Assembly: GCF_002953935.1 (NCBI RefSeq) | Contig: NZ_CP026514.1 | Location: forward strand, 1,984,001 to 2,048,000 | Source: Arthrobacter sp. PGP41 | GTDB lineage: Bacteria > Actinomycetota > Actinomycetes > Actinomycetales > Micrococcaceae | Reading direction: 5' to 3' | Length of the DNA stretch: 64,000 nucleotides | In this document: positions 42,362 through 50,317 of the stretch, piece by piece | How positions within the stretch are numbered: position 1 is the first letter of the stretch | How the letters are laid out: the number at the start of each line of letters is the position of its first letter | Notes under the pieces: model-generated | The model's input: the letters and a program-made list of their open reading frames with translations, nothing else | Databases searched by the model: none | What the model was told of the DNA's origin: nothing | Position numbers and translations under genes: made by a program

Positions 42362-44011
42362 TTGAGCACGCCCGCACCCACCGACATCCTCATCCTTTCC
42401 TCCAGCATCCTTCACGGTGAACACCTTGAAGAAACTGCCGGCTTCATCGCCATCAACGACGGCCACATCGTCGCCATAGGCCCAACGGAGGAAGCAGAAC
42501 AATGGACCCCAGGCGCTGCCCGCGTCATTGACGTTGGGGACGCCACGGTGACCCCCGGGCTGATTGACGCGCACATCCACCCGATACTTGGAATCAGCAT
42601 CGCCCGCGGCCTGGACCTGAACGGCATAACAGAGTTCAGCGAGGTACGGCTGGCACTTGCCGAATATGCCGCCCAAACACCCCACCGGATCGGCAGGGAC
42701 TGGCTCTTCGCCTGGGGCCTTGACCCGGTGATCTTCGGCGAAGCGGAGTTCAGCAACGACATCTTCGAAGGCATCCTGGATGGAGAACTCGTCTACATCA
42801 CCCTTTTTGACGGCCACGCCGCCCTGGTCTCCGACGCCGGCCTCAGCCTCGCAGGGGTAACAGGCCGGGAAAAGCTGGACAGCTCAGGATTCATTGGCAC
42901 GACCGCCGACGGTAAACCCAACGGCATGCTGTACGAGATGGCCGCCATGGAACTGGTGCAACCCAAGCTCCCGCCACTGTCATTCGACGAAAGAGTAAAC
43001 GAACTCGACCGGCTGCTGCGCTCGATGGCCGAAGCCGGGCTGGTGGGCGGCCAGATGCTTGACTTCGGCCAGGCCGACTCCCTGGAGGTCTTGGAAGCTC
43101 TCGAGGAACGGGGCGACCTGTCCATTCGTCTACGCATTTCCCCGTGGGTCATGCCCGGCGTATCGCAGGAGGATTTGGACAGACTCCTGGCCATGCAGGG
43201 CCGTCATGGGCGCCGCTGGCACGTCCGCGGAATAAAACTCATGATGGACGGCACCATCGACAACGGAACCGCATGGCTTTTTGCCCCTGATACGCACGGC
43301 GAATCAGTGGACCCGCTGTGGCCCGAGCCTGAAGGGCTCTCGGCTGCCATGAGATTCTTTCACGACAACAGCGTTCCAACCGCCACCCACGCCATCGGAG
43401 ACAGGGCCGTCTCCCACGTCGCCCGGACCGTCGCCTCACTTCCCCCGAACGGGACAATCCACCGGATTGAACACATCGAATCCATTCCCGACGAGGTGCT
43501 GAACCAGGTCGTCGAGTCCGGCGCCACAACAAGTCTGCAGCCGACACACTGCACCTTGTACAGCCGCGCCGACCACACCGACAACTGGTCACGCCGCCTG
43601 GGGACCGAACGCGCCAACCACGCCTGGCGCACACGTGATCTGCGCGAGGCCGGAGCCGTCGTCGCTCTCGGGTCCGACTGGCCTATTGCCCCCTTCGACC
43701 CGCGCGGCGTCATCGCTGCAGCACAAACCCGCAGACCGGCAGGCAGGCCCGACATCACTCCGGTACAGCCCCAACAGGCGTTGTCCGCCCGTGCCGCACT
43801 GGAAGGGTACACCAGCCAGTACTGGCAATCCGTGGGAGAAGAAGGCGGCATCCTGCGCCCGGGAGGCAGGGCTGACCTGACGGTTTTCGCCCAGAATCCA
43901 CTAAATGCCACTCCTGATGAATTTGCAGCGGCCCCGGTCATCCTCACGATGGTCGACGGCGACGTGGTTGCAGACAAAACGGCACGAATAGACGCCCCAA
44001 CGCTGACCTAA
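42362..44011 (+). CDS. Amidohydrolase family protein (YtcJ-like)
   Basis: 549 aa from a TTG at 42362 with AGGAG at 6-base spacing. Metal-dependent amidohydrolase: VTPGLIDAHIHPILG (metal-binding HxH), GIKLMMDGTIDNGTAWL, ATHAIGDRAV, RIEHIES, and GSDWPIAPFDP with the catalytic Asp. YtcJ-like enzymes cleave N-acyl or cyclic amides; the substrate is unknown. Together with the nitrilase-like enzyme it suggests at least two C-N bonds are hydrolysed in this pathway. Confidence 0.85.
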   Translation: MSTPAPTDILILSSSILHGEHLEETAGFIAINDGHIVAIGPTEEAEQWTPGAARVIDVGDATVTPGLIDAHIHPILGISIARGLDLNGITEFSEVRLALAEYAAQTPHRIGRDWLFAWGLDPVIFGEAEFSNDIFEGILDGELVYITLFDGHAALVSDAGLSLAGVTGREKLDSSGFIGTTADGKPNGMLYEMAAMELVQPKLPPLSFDERVNELDRLLRSMAEAGLVGGQMLDFGQADSLEVLEALEERGDLSIRLRISPWVMPGVSQEDLDRLLAMQGRHGRRWHVRGIKLMMDGTIDNGTAWLFAPDTHGESVDPLWPEPEGLSAAMRFFHDNSVPTATHAIGDRAVSHVARTVASLPPNGTIHRIEHIESIPDEVLNQVVESGATTSLQPTHCTLYSRADHTDNWSRRLGTERANHAWRTRDLREAGAVVALGSDWPIAPFDPRGVIAAAQTRRPAGRPDITPVQPQQALSARAALEGYTSQYWQSVGEEGGILRPGGRADLTVFAQNPLNATPDEFAAAPVILTMVDGDVVADKTARIDAPTLT

Positions 44012-44112
44012 CCCCGGGCCTTGCCTTCAACGTCAGGCTGGCTGAGGAGTCGATCCGCGAAACAAGCCGGTCAACACAAATAGGGCAACTCAGGCCGGCG
44101 CCCTATAGACAA

Positions 44113-44127
44113 GACGTATACAAGTTG
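44113..44127. promoter_or_regulatory. Candidate GntR operator upstream of small genes
   Basis: GACGTATACAAGTTG differs at only a few positions from the site at 40103. It lies 80-94 bases before the first small gene, suggesting the small genes are controlled with the oxygenase module. Confidence 0.45.
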
Positions 44128-44206
44128 CCTACACGCAGGGTGTGACTTGGAGCACCGCAAAAATGCCTAAGACGCAGCCCCAGTAATTCACATAGAGGTG
44201 ATTTTC

Positions 44207-44437
44207 ATGGCCATGTTTCAGCGGTCCGAAACCACGCTTGAAGTCGACGGCGACGATGCCCTCGTGATCCAGGCAGGGCTCGATGCAGCGGTTGCACTTG
44301 CTTCGTCCGCATGCCGCAGCCGCAGAGGCGGCGTGCTTGTAACCCAGCACGACTACTGGTCTTTCACTGTTTCCGTGTCTCCGGACGTTCCGGCTGGACA
44401 CCTGGTCAGGCGGCAGGCGTGGCGCGTCACATGCTAA
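44207..44437 (+). CDS. Small hypothetical protein
   Basis: 76 aa from the ATG at 44207 with GAGGTG 7 bases upstream. It has LEVDGDDALVIQAGLDAAVALA, a single SACRSRRGG turn and VLVTQHDYWSFTVSV. Soluble, no known family. Overlaps the next small frame by seven bases. Confidence 0.6.
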   Translation: MAMFQRSETTLEVDGDDALVIQAGLDAAVALASSACRSRRGGVLVTQHDYWSFTVSVSPDVPAGHLVRRQAWRVTC

Positions 44438-44595
44438 CCGACAACGCGCCCGTTCTGCTGGCATCGTCCAAAGGGCCGGGAAGCTCCGAAGCATTCGTGG
44501 AGGATCCCTGGCTGATGTACCGCGGGGAAGAAGAACACCCTGCCCAGGCGGAAGTGGGCGGCTGGTTGCCGGCCCCAGCCTCGGTCCGAACCTGA
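44431..44595 (+). CDS. Small hypothetical protein
   Basis: 54 aa (MLTDNAPVLLASSKGPGSSE, then AFVEDPWLMYRGEEEH). It overlaps the preceding stop by seven bases, as in coupled genes, but has no ribosome site of its own and no recognisable family. Acidic and probably unstructured. Confidence 0.4.
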   Translation: MLTDNAPVLLASSKGPGSSEAFVEDPWLMYRGEEEHPAQAEVGGWLPAPASVRT

Positions 44596-44603
44596 CGGAA
44601 AGA

Positions 44604-44714
44604 ATGTCAATGGAACACCTAGACGCAGGAAACAGCAGTGCCACCGCAGCACTCATTGCAACCATGGACTGTGAAGACGCATGCAACTACTGTGAAGGCC
44701 CCGAAACAGATTGA
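44604..44714 (+). CDS. Very small Cys-rich peptide
   Basis: 36 codons with GACGGAAAG before the ATG and eight bases after the previous stop. The C-terminal part MDCEDACNYCEGPETD has three cysteines (C-x3-C-x2-C) in an acidic tail; the N-terminal half is leader-like (MSMEHLDAGNSSATAALIAT). It could be a metal-binding peptide or a modified-peptide precursor, but no maturation enzyme lies nearby. Too short to be sure it is translated. Confidence 0.4.
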   Translation: MSMEHLDAGNSSATAALIATMDCEDACNYCEGPETD

Positions 44715-44872
44715 GCACTTTCGAATTCGTTAGACCGAAATGCGCCCGTGTGCGGTAGGCCCTCTGCGGCTGGGTTTCATTGCCTTAAAGCAGGCTGCCC
44801 TTTATAAGCGTTAGCCGGGGTGAGACCCGGGTTCACTTCGTTACCTCCAAGGCGACTACCAAGGAAAAAGAA

Positions 44873-45097
44873 ATGCGACTCGTCCAAGCCAGCACGCCAA
44901 TGAGCACTTTTTCCGGAGGTTCTTCGCTCCTCGGCAAAAAGGTCGAAATCCAGCATCGAGGCAAAGTGCTGCGGGTCGGCTACGTGGAATCAGCGACCCC
45001 TTCCGGGGAGGTCGTCTGGCTGGAAGCTTCCGGTATCAAGCAGCGAGCCATGTATGGCCCGGCCTTCGGCCGCAAGGTTATCCCTTTGCCGCATTAG
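44873..45097 (+). CDS. Small hypothetical protein
   Basis: 74 aa (MRLVQASTPMSTFSGGSSLL, then GKKVEIQHRGKVLRVGYVES). Beta-rich with an SH3-like feel. AAGGAAAAAGAA precedes the ATG. It lies alone 90 bases before repeat copy D. The preceding 44715-44872 shows no other gene. Confidence 0.55.
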   Translation: MRLVQASTPMSTFSGGSSLLGKKVEIQHRGKVLRVGYVESATPSGEVVWLEASGIKQRAMYGPAFGRKVIPLPH

Positions 45098-45186
45098 CAA
45101 CCTCAGGGGCCGGTGCCAAATGGCCTTTGACTTCCGATTGCTGGGCTGACGAATGACCAAGCGGGCCTGGCACCCCCAAAAAACGA

Positions 45187-45691
45187 GTGTGGACAGCGTC
45201 CACACATTTCGCTTCGGATCGGGACTTAAGGACGTCGGGTTGGGCGGGATTTCGTATGTTTTCGCGGGTTCCCAGTGTTTGCAACGGCTGGAGTCCGGTT
45301 CGAGTCCCACCTCGGGCACGACGTTTTCCCTCGTCAGAGGCGATTTTGCTTTGACGTGTGTACAAAGCTTGTGGTCGCGTCGCTCTGACGGCTGGTTCGC
45401 GGGCTGGGGCCTGGCTGCCGCGGAGCCTGTTCAGGTGTGTGGGGTGGCGGGTTAAAGACCCCGGCTGGTGGGCCTTCCGCCTGCTGTGGGCTGGATTTAT
45501 GCGGTTCCTCGTTCCGGTTCTGTCGGGTTGGCCGGGGGTGGCCTACACCTGTTCATGGACCGGGGGAGCGGGCACAACATGACTTCGCCGATTGCGGTGC
45601 GAAACTTCCTTGGACGGCCCCGCTTTTTGGGCACGGGAACTGGGGGACCGCTGTTTTCTCCTGCCAAAGGGGGTGTGGACAGTGTCAACAC
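45187..45691 (+). repeat. Dispersed ~500-bp repeat, copy D
   Basis: 505 bp bounded by GTGTGGACAGCGTCCACAC (45187-45205) and GTGTGGACAGTGTCAACAC (45673-45691). Invariant block at 45298-45319. The stem CGTCAGAG..CTCTGACG (45332-45390) with inner GCTTTG..CAAAGC is as in copy A, to which it is nearly identical over 45298-45400. Located between the monooxygenase module and the KDPG-aldolase module. Confidence 0.9.
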
Positions 45692-46110
45692 TTACTTCTG
45701 CTTTAAGGGCCGCTGGGGCCGACTTGTGGGCGTTGCAGCAGACTCCAGATTGCCGGCCGAGCATACCGCCTCGATTCCGCAGGGGAGTGGCCCCATCCAG
45801 GTGCTGGAAATGACAGACAGCGACGCTGGATCTGGTTGTACAAAAAGTGCAGGGAGGGGCCTGGCCGCTCTGAGTTCTTGGGGCACTAGCTGGCGGCGCA
45901 GCAGCCCTGGCAGTGTGAATTTGTTTGCCTTCCTATGTGCCCATTGACCGGCTGCAGTACGTCCGGACGGGCATGAAACCGACGAATGACCTGGCCGTGT
46001 CCTTTTGAGTGGCGTGGCGGTTTGAGCGGAGTCAGAAGTGTCCGGTTTGGGTCTACGAGTTTCTTGGGCCATCGCCACAAAAATGGAGGTTGTGCCCTAC
46101 TCTGACACCT

Positions 46111-46146
46111 GGCACACGCCAGCCTGACGTCAGGCTGGCGTGTGCC
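46111..46146. other. Perfect 36-bp palindrome
   Basis: The arms GGCACACGCCAGCCTGAC and their exact complement meet without a loop. It is not followed by a T tract and lies 31 bases from the terminator at 46177, so its role is unclear. The DNA from repeat D to here (45692-46110) shows no supported gene. Confidence 0.75.
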
Positions 46147-46176
46147 TCATCTTGGCGCCGGGCCCCAGCCGGGAAG

Positions 46177-46213
46177 GGGAAAGCCCTCGACCGGAGTCGG
46201 TCGAGGGCTTTCC
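46177..46213. terminator. Strong terminator after the MHS transporter gene
   Basis: GGAAAGCCCTCGACCG-GAGT-CGGTCGAGGGCTTTCC: a 16-bp stem with a 4-base loop, 20 bases past the leftward MHS stop. Confidence 0.85.
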
Positions 46214-46232
46214 TCATGTGCAGTGTTGAGGT

Positions 46233-47654
46233 CTACGCCTTGGATTCCTTCGTCTGGATCCCGCCGTGTGGAGCCTCGAGGAGCAGGTGCTCTCCTTCCA
46301 GTACTTCGGGGTCTGCCGGTGCGACGGTGGCACGCCCGCCCTTACTGCCGGTCTCGGGGAGCGTGAAGTAGACGATGAGGGAGAGGGTGACAATGGCGAT
46401 CATGTAGTACGCAACGAACATGGGCTGTCCGGCGCCGACGAATGCAGCCGCAATCAGTGGTGCGGTGCCACCGAAGACGGCGATGACGATCTGGTGTGCG
46501 AAACCGATGCCTGCTACCCGGACTGAGGCCGGGAACAGCTCGGCCTGGATTGTCGGGTAAACGGCCTGCCAAATACCGAGAACTACCCACCCGGATGCCG
46601 AAACCAGAACGTATACCCAGAAGCCTGGCTGGTTCAGCAGCAGAAGCAGTGGGTAGAAGAGCACGATCATGCCGATGGCGCCGATGATGGGGAAGATCTT
46701 GCGTCGGCCGAGGCGGTCGGAAAGGTATCCGCAGACCGGCACGATGACCACGAGCAATACCAGCCCGATAACGCTCCCGGCCAGGGTGGAGGACAGGTCC
46801 CGTCCGGTGGTCAGCTTGGCATAGGTGGGGAGGAAGGTGGCCCAGGTGTAGTAGGCCACTGCCGGGGCAGAGAGTGCCGCTGCCTGGAGCAGAGCCTTCG
46901 GGTGTTCGCGGATCAGGTCCTTCAGGCGCGCCCAGGCGGACTTTTTATCGACGAGGGCAGCTGCCTCAAACTCAGGGGTCTCATCCGAGCGGGCCCGCAG
47001 GATGAGACCGGCGACGCCGAGAACGCCGCCGATGATGAACGGGATTCGCCAACCCCAGGCTGCGAGTTCGGCGGGAGCAAAGGATGATGTCACGATTGCG
47101 GCGGACCCGGTCGCTGCGAGGGTTGCGAGGCCGCTTGCCATGTTGGAGAACGAGCCGAACAGGCCCCTCCGGTTCGCGGGAGCGTGTTCGACCATGAACG
47201 CGATCGCGCTTTGCTGCTCGGTGCCGGCCGAGATTCCCTGGAGGATGCGTGCAACCAGGAAGAGAACAGGTGCTGCGTAGCCGATCGTCGCGAACGAGGG
47301 GGTGAGGCCGATGATGAGAGAGCCGAGCGCCATTCCGGAGATGGACAGCGTCAGGATGAGCCGGCGGCCGTAACGGTCGGCCAGCGGCGAGATGATGATT
47401 CCGCTGAGCGGGCGTATGACAAAACCGACGGCGTAGGTGAGCAGCGCTGCGACAAGGGACGCGAAGGGGTTCTCGCTTGGGAATATCTGTCCCGCGAACA
47501 CCGCTGCCAGCAGCCCGTAGATGTACCAGTCGTACCACTCCACAAAGTGGCCGATCGTGCCTGCCACCATGTTGACGGAGCGCCGGGGCGGCTCCGGCGC
47601 TTCCGGAAATTCAGAAGGGCCCGAGCTGTCGAGCGCATCTTTTGAGGTCTTCAT
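46233..47654 (-). CDS. MFS transporter, metabolite:H+ symporter (MHS) family
   Basis: 473 aa from the ATG at 47654 with GGAGAG 5 bases upstream; an ATG four codons earlier has a weaker site. Twelve membrane segments with GHFVEWYDWYIYGLLAAVFAG and RPLSGIIISPLADRYGRRLIL. Distinct from the MHS gene at 38615. It imports an organic acid or sugar acid for the KDPG-aldolase module. The promoter carries three tandem operator-like repeats. Confidence 0.87.
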   Translation of the reverse strand: MKTSKDALDSSGPSEFPEAPEPPRRSVNMVAGTIGHFVEWYDWYIYGLLAAVFAGQIFPSENPFASLVAALLTYAVGFVIRPLSGIIISPLADRYGRRLILTLSISGMALGSLIIGLTPSFATIGYAAPVLFLVARILQGISAGTEQQSAIAFMVEHAPANRRGLFGSFSNMASGLATLAATGSAAIVTSSFAPAELAAWGWRIPFIIGGVLGVAGLILRARSDETPEFEAAALVDKKSAWARLKDLIREHPKALLQAAALSAPAVAYYTWATFLPTYAKLTTGRDLSSTLAGSVIGLVLLVVIVPVCGYLSDRLGRRKIFPIIGAIGMIVLFYPLLLLLNQPGFWVYVLVSASGWVVLGIWQAVYPTIQAELFPASVRVAGIGFAHQIVIAVFGGTAPLIAAAFVGAGQPMFVAYYMIAIVTLSLIVYFTLPETGSKGGRATVAPADPEVLEGEHLLLEAPHGGIQTKESKA

Positions 47655-47744
47655 TGAACTCTCCATACTTTCACGTTTGCTGAGGAGGGGTTAGGGACTG
47701 AACCGGAAGCAATCGGTCCTCCGGCTGTTAACCGGAACAAATAA

Positions 47745-47783
47745 GATCGGTTGCTGAGATCGGTTGCAGAGATCGGTTGCAAC
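47745..47783. promoter_or_regulatory. Three tandem LacI-type half-sites upstream of the MHS gene
   Basis: GATCGGTTGCTGA, GATCGGTTGCAGA and GATCGGTTGCAAC run head to tail at 13-base spacing, 91-129 bases before the start. The inverse pair lies at 49291-49315. Inferred targets of the LacI regulator at 50310. The DNA from 47784 to 48003 holds no gene. Confidence 0.6.
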
Positions 47784-48003
47784 AACAGTAAGGTCGATAA
47801 AAGAGACTTGTCAACGTTTTTTGTGAGCCACGTCGCAGGGTCTGGCGTTGAAGCCTCCAGGGGAGGGCAACCGCGTTGTGCGCTGGAGGCAGACGTGCTG
47901 CCTCGGTCGAACTAGGGGTGGTGTGGCCCATTTATGCCGCGGGCTGGAAGAGCGGCCCGCGTGGAACTGGCCGAAATGAGCGGCTCTGGCGGCTGAGCCA
48001 TCA

Positions 48004-48549
48004 CTACTCTGCCGGAAGGGGTGTCTCGTTGTTGAAGTCCAGGTACTGCACGCCTGACCACGTGCATTCCAAACTCCCGTAGACGGACCAGTACTCATCC
48101 CAATGGGAAAGTTTCCACTGGTCCCGTTCCAGGCCGCGGCGGGTCAGCCGGTCCCGCAGAAGGTCCTGGGGGACCCTTACCCGCACCACCGTGGTCTCAG
48201 AAGGTGGCCAATGGAACTTTTCTGCCGCGCGCGTCAGAAAATCCGGATCGTCAAAGTAGGCTCCGAAAGGGGCATCGAGCACGACGGACCGGCCCAGACG
48301 CAGGTTGGCTCCGGCCACGTCCATGAGTGTCTCGTACTCGAGGGGCAGCAGGTTGTCGCGATAGTAGTCGTTGGATTCCCGGTCGGTGGGGTCGTGTCCA
48401 GTTGCCTTCAGCGCGAACTCGACGAAGCGTCCGCATATCCGGTCTTTGTCCAGGTATGCCGCGTTGTTTTCTTGTGCTGTTCTCTGCGCGATCGTGGTTT
48501 TCCCGGAGCCCGCCGGGCCGATGACAATAAAGACGCTGGGGACTGTCAT
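48004..48549 (-). CDS. P-loop small-molecule kinase
   Basis: 181 aa from the ATG at 48549, overlapping the aldolase stop by four bases. Walker A GPAGSGKTT (11-19), lid-type RDRLTRRGLERDQWKL, and the general size of gluconate-kinase and AAA-type nucleotide kinases. Next to KDPG aldolase it probably phosphorylates a sugar acid such as 2-keto-3-deoxy-gluconate or gluconate, but this is inferred from position. Confidence 0.78.
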   Translation of the reverse strand: MTVPSVFIVIGPAGSGKTTIAQRTAQENNAAYLDKDRICGRFVEFALKATGHDPTDRESNDYYRDNLLPLEYETLMDVAGANLRLGRSVVLDAPFGAYFDDPDFLTRAAEKFHWPPSETTVVRVRVPQDLLRDRLTRRGLERDQWKLSHWDEYWSVYGSLECTWSGVQYLDFNNETPLPAE

Positions 48550-49193
48550 CGGCGGGCCTCTGCCACTGCGGAAAGGAACTCTTCGGCGGCTTTGGTGACG
48601 CGGCCAAAGTCGCCATCGGGCTGCCAAGCTTTGGTCACATAGCTGCCGACGCCGACACCTGCAACGCCCGCGGCAAACCATTCGCTGACGTTCTCCAGCG
48701 TTACGCCGCCTGCCGGCATGATCGGCAGGTGTGCCAGCGGAGCGAGCACGGACTTGGCGTAGGGGATGCCGCCAGCCTCGGTGGGGAAGAGCTTGAGGAT
48801 GTCAGCGCCCGCCTCTGCGGAGTTGACAAGCTCAGTTGGTGTGTAGGCCCCGCTGATTGTTGGTACCTGGTACCGGTTCGCTGTCCGGATCATGGCCGGG
48901 TTCAGCTGGGGACTAACCAGGAATTCAGCGCCGGCGCGGATGCACTCGTAGGCCGAGTGTTCGTCCAGCACCGTTCCGGCGCCCACCGCTACACCACTGG
49001 ACCCATGCCTGGCGGAGAGCCGGCGGATTACCTCGACGGCGCCGGGGATTGAAAGTGTGATTTCAAGGGCGCGGAAACCTCCGGCGATGGCAGCTTCGGC
49101 AACGCGTTCGGCAACGTCTGCGTTCTCAAGGCGGACGATGAGGACGGCGCCGGATGCATCGATTGTCTGCAGGGTGCGAAGTTTCTTGTACAT
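48546..49193 (-). CDS. eda: KDPG/KDPGal-type aldolase
   Basis: 215 aa from the ATG at 49193 with GAAAGG upstream. Class I aldolase barrel with RALEITLSIPGA (Glu45), GAGTVLD, FLVSPQLNPAM and the Schiff-base lysine Lys134 in DILKLFPTEAGG. Cleaves a 2-keto-3-deoxy-6-phospho sugar acid to pyruvate and glyceraldehyde 3-phosphate or a relative. No dehydratase gene is in the cluster, so how its substrate arises is open. Confidence 0.88.
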   Translation of the reverse strand: MYKKLRTLQTIDASGAVLIVRLENADVAERVAEAAIAGGFRALEITLSIPGAVEVIRRLSARHGSSGVAVGAGTVLDEHSAYECIRAGAEFLVSPQLNPAMIRTANRYQVPTISGAYTPTELVNSAEAGADILKLFPTEAGGIPYAKSVLAPLAHLPIMPAGGVTLENVSEWFAAGVAGVGVGSYVTKAWQPDGDFGRVTKAAEEFLSAVAEARR

Positions 49194-49290
49194 GGTGGCC
49201 TTTCTTGGGCCCAAGCGGGTTTGGTTTTGCTTATCGCCTGGGCCGCTGTTGTGGTGTCGTTGACAAACTCTCCCACCATCCATAGTGTTA

Positions 49291-49315
49291 TTGCAACCGA
49301 TCTCAGCAACCGATC
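49291..49315. promoter_or_regulatory. LacI-type operator pair in divergent promoter
   Basis: TTGCAACCGATCTCAGCAACCGATC is two direct half-sites, the exact reverse orientation of those at 47745-47783. It sits between the leftward aldolase and the rightward dehydrogenase operons. (Longer than 20 bases as a region; half-site GCAACCGATC.). Confidence 0.6.
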
Positions 49316-49336
49316 TCATACGAGGGGGTATCGCGG

Positions 49337-50317
49337 TTGACTCACGAACGAACAATCATTCTTGGTGCTTCCCACTGGCACGTTCCGCTGTACGCAGAGG
49401 CGATTGCCGAAATGCATCAGGTCGTCGGCGTCAGTGACGACGACGTGTCCCTCGTCCAAGGCCTGGCCGATGGCTGGGGAGCACCGGTGGAAGCTGACTG
49501 GCGGAAGCTGGTTGACCTTCCCGACATTGGGCTCGCCTACGTTTTTGGCCCCCATTCCGACATGGCGGAGAAGTGTCACGCCCTGATCGAACGCGGTATT
49601 CCCTTCGTGGTGGAGAAGCCGCTGGGAACTTCCCTTGCCGAACTCTCTGCTGTGCGCAAGGCCGCCGATGCAGCCGGCGTCCCTGCCACCGTCCCGCTGG
49701 TCCAGCGGGACGGTCCAACCGACCGATGGCTTGCTAAGGCAGGGCGGCCGACGTACCAGCGAACGTCATTCATTGCCGGACCGCCGTCCCGCTACCTCGA
49801 CAACGCCAATCCCTGGATGCTCGATCCTGTCAGCGCAGGCGGGGGATGCCTGGCGAACCTGGGCCCCCACTTTGTCGACCTGTTCCTGCAGGGCTGCGCA
49901 GAACCGGCGGCACATGTCGACTCGCGGCTTTCGTCGGTTCTGTACGGCGGAGCTGTTGAGGACCACGCCAGCCTCATAATCTCCACGCCGGAGGGGCGGG
50001 AAGCCATCGTGGAGGTCGGTTACGCATTTCCCGGCTCCCCGCTTAAACGCTACTGCAGCTACACCTCGGTCGGTGAAGCAGGATTCGCCTCCGTTGACTC
50101 CGATGGCTCTGCTACCTTCACCGCCGTGGACGGGACCACGGAGTCCGCCAAAATCGACGTGGACAGCGACCCGCTGTACGGTCCGTTCGTACGGCGTGTG
50201 GCCCAGACACTGGAAGATGGATTCCGGGGCCTGCCGACGCTGGCCCAGCTCGAAAACGTTATGCGCCCCATTTGGCAGGCCTATGACGACCAGCACGGAG
50301 GAAAAGAACATGCCTGA
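49337..50317 (+). CDS. Gfo/Idh/MocA-family dehydrogenase
   Basis: 326 aa from a TTG at 49337 with GGGGG upstream. N-terminal Rossmann fold (ILGASHWHVPLYAEAIAEM) and the family motif VVEKPLG. It departs from the usual GxGxxG (GASHWHVP), so nucleotide binding may be atypical. Oxidises a sugar, inositol or sugar acid hydroxyl with NAD(P). Its end overlaps the LacI gene by eight bases. Confidence 0.83.
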   Translation: MTHERTIILGASHWHVPLYAEAIAEMHQVVGVSDDDVSLVQGLADGWGAPVEADWRKLVDLPDIGLAYVFGPHSDMAEKCHALIERGIPFVVEKPLGTSLAELSAVRKAADAAGVPATVPLVQRDGPTDRWLAKAGRPTYQRTSFIAGPPSRYLDNANPWMLDPVSAGGGCLANLGPHFVDLFLQGCAEPAAHVDSRLSSVLYGGAVEDHASLIISTPEGREAIVEVGYAFPGSPLKRYCSYTSVGEAGFASVDSDGSATFTAVDGTTESAKIDVDSDPLYGPFVRRVAQTLEDGFRGLPTLAQLENVMRPIWQAYDDQHGGKEHA

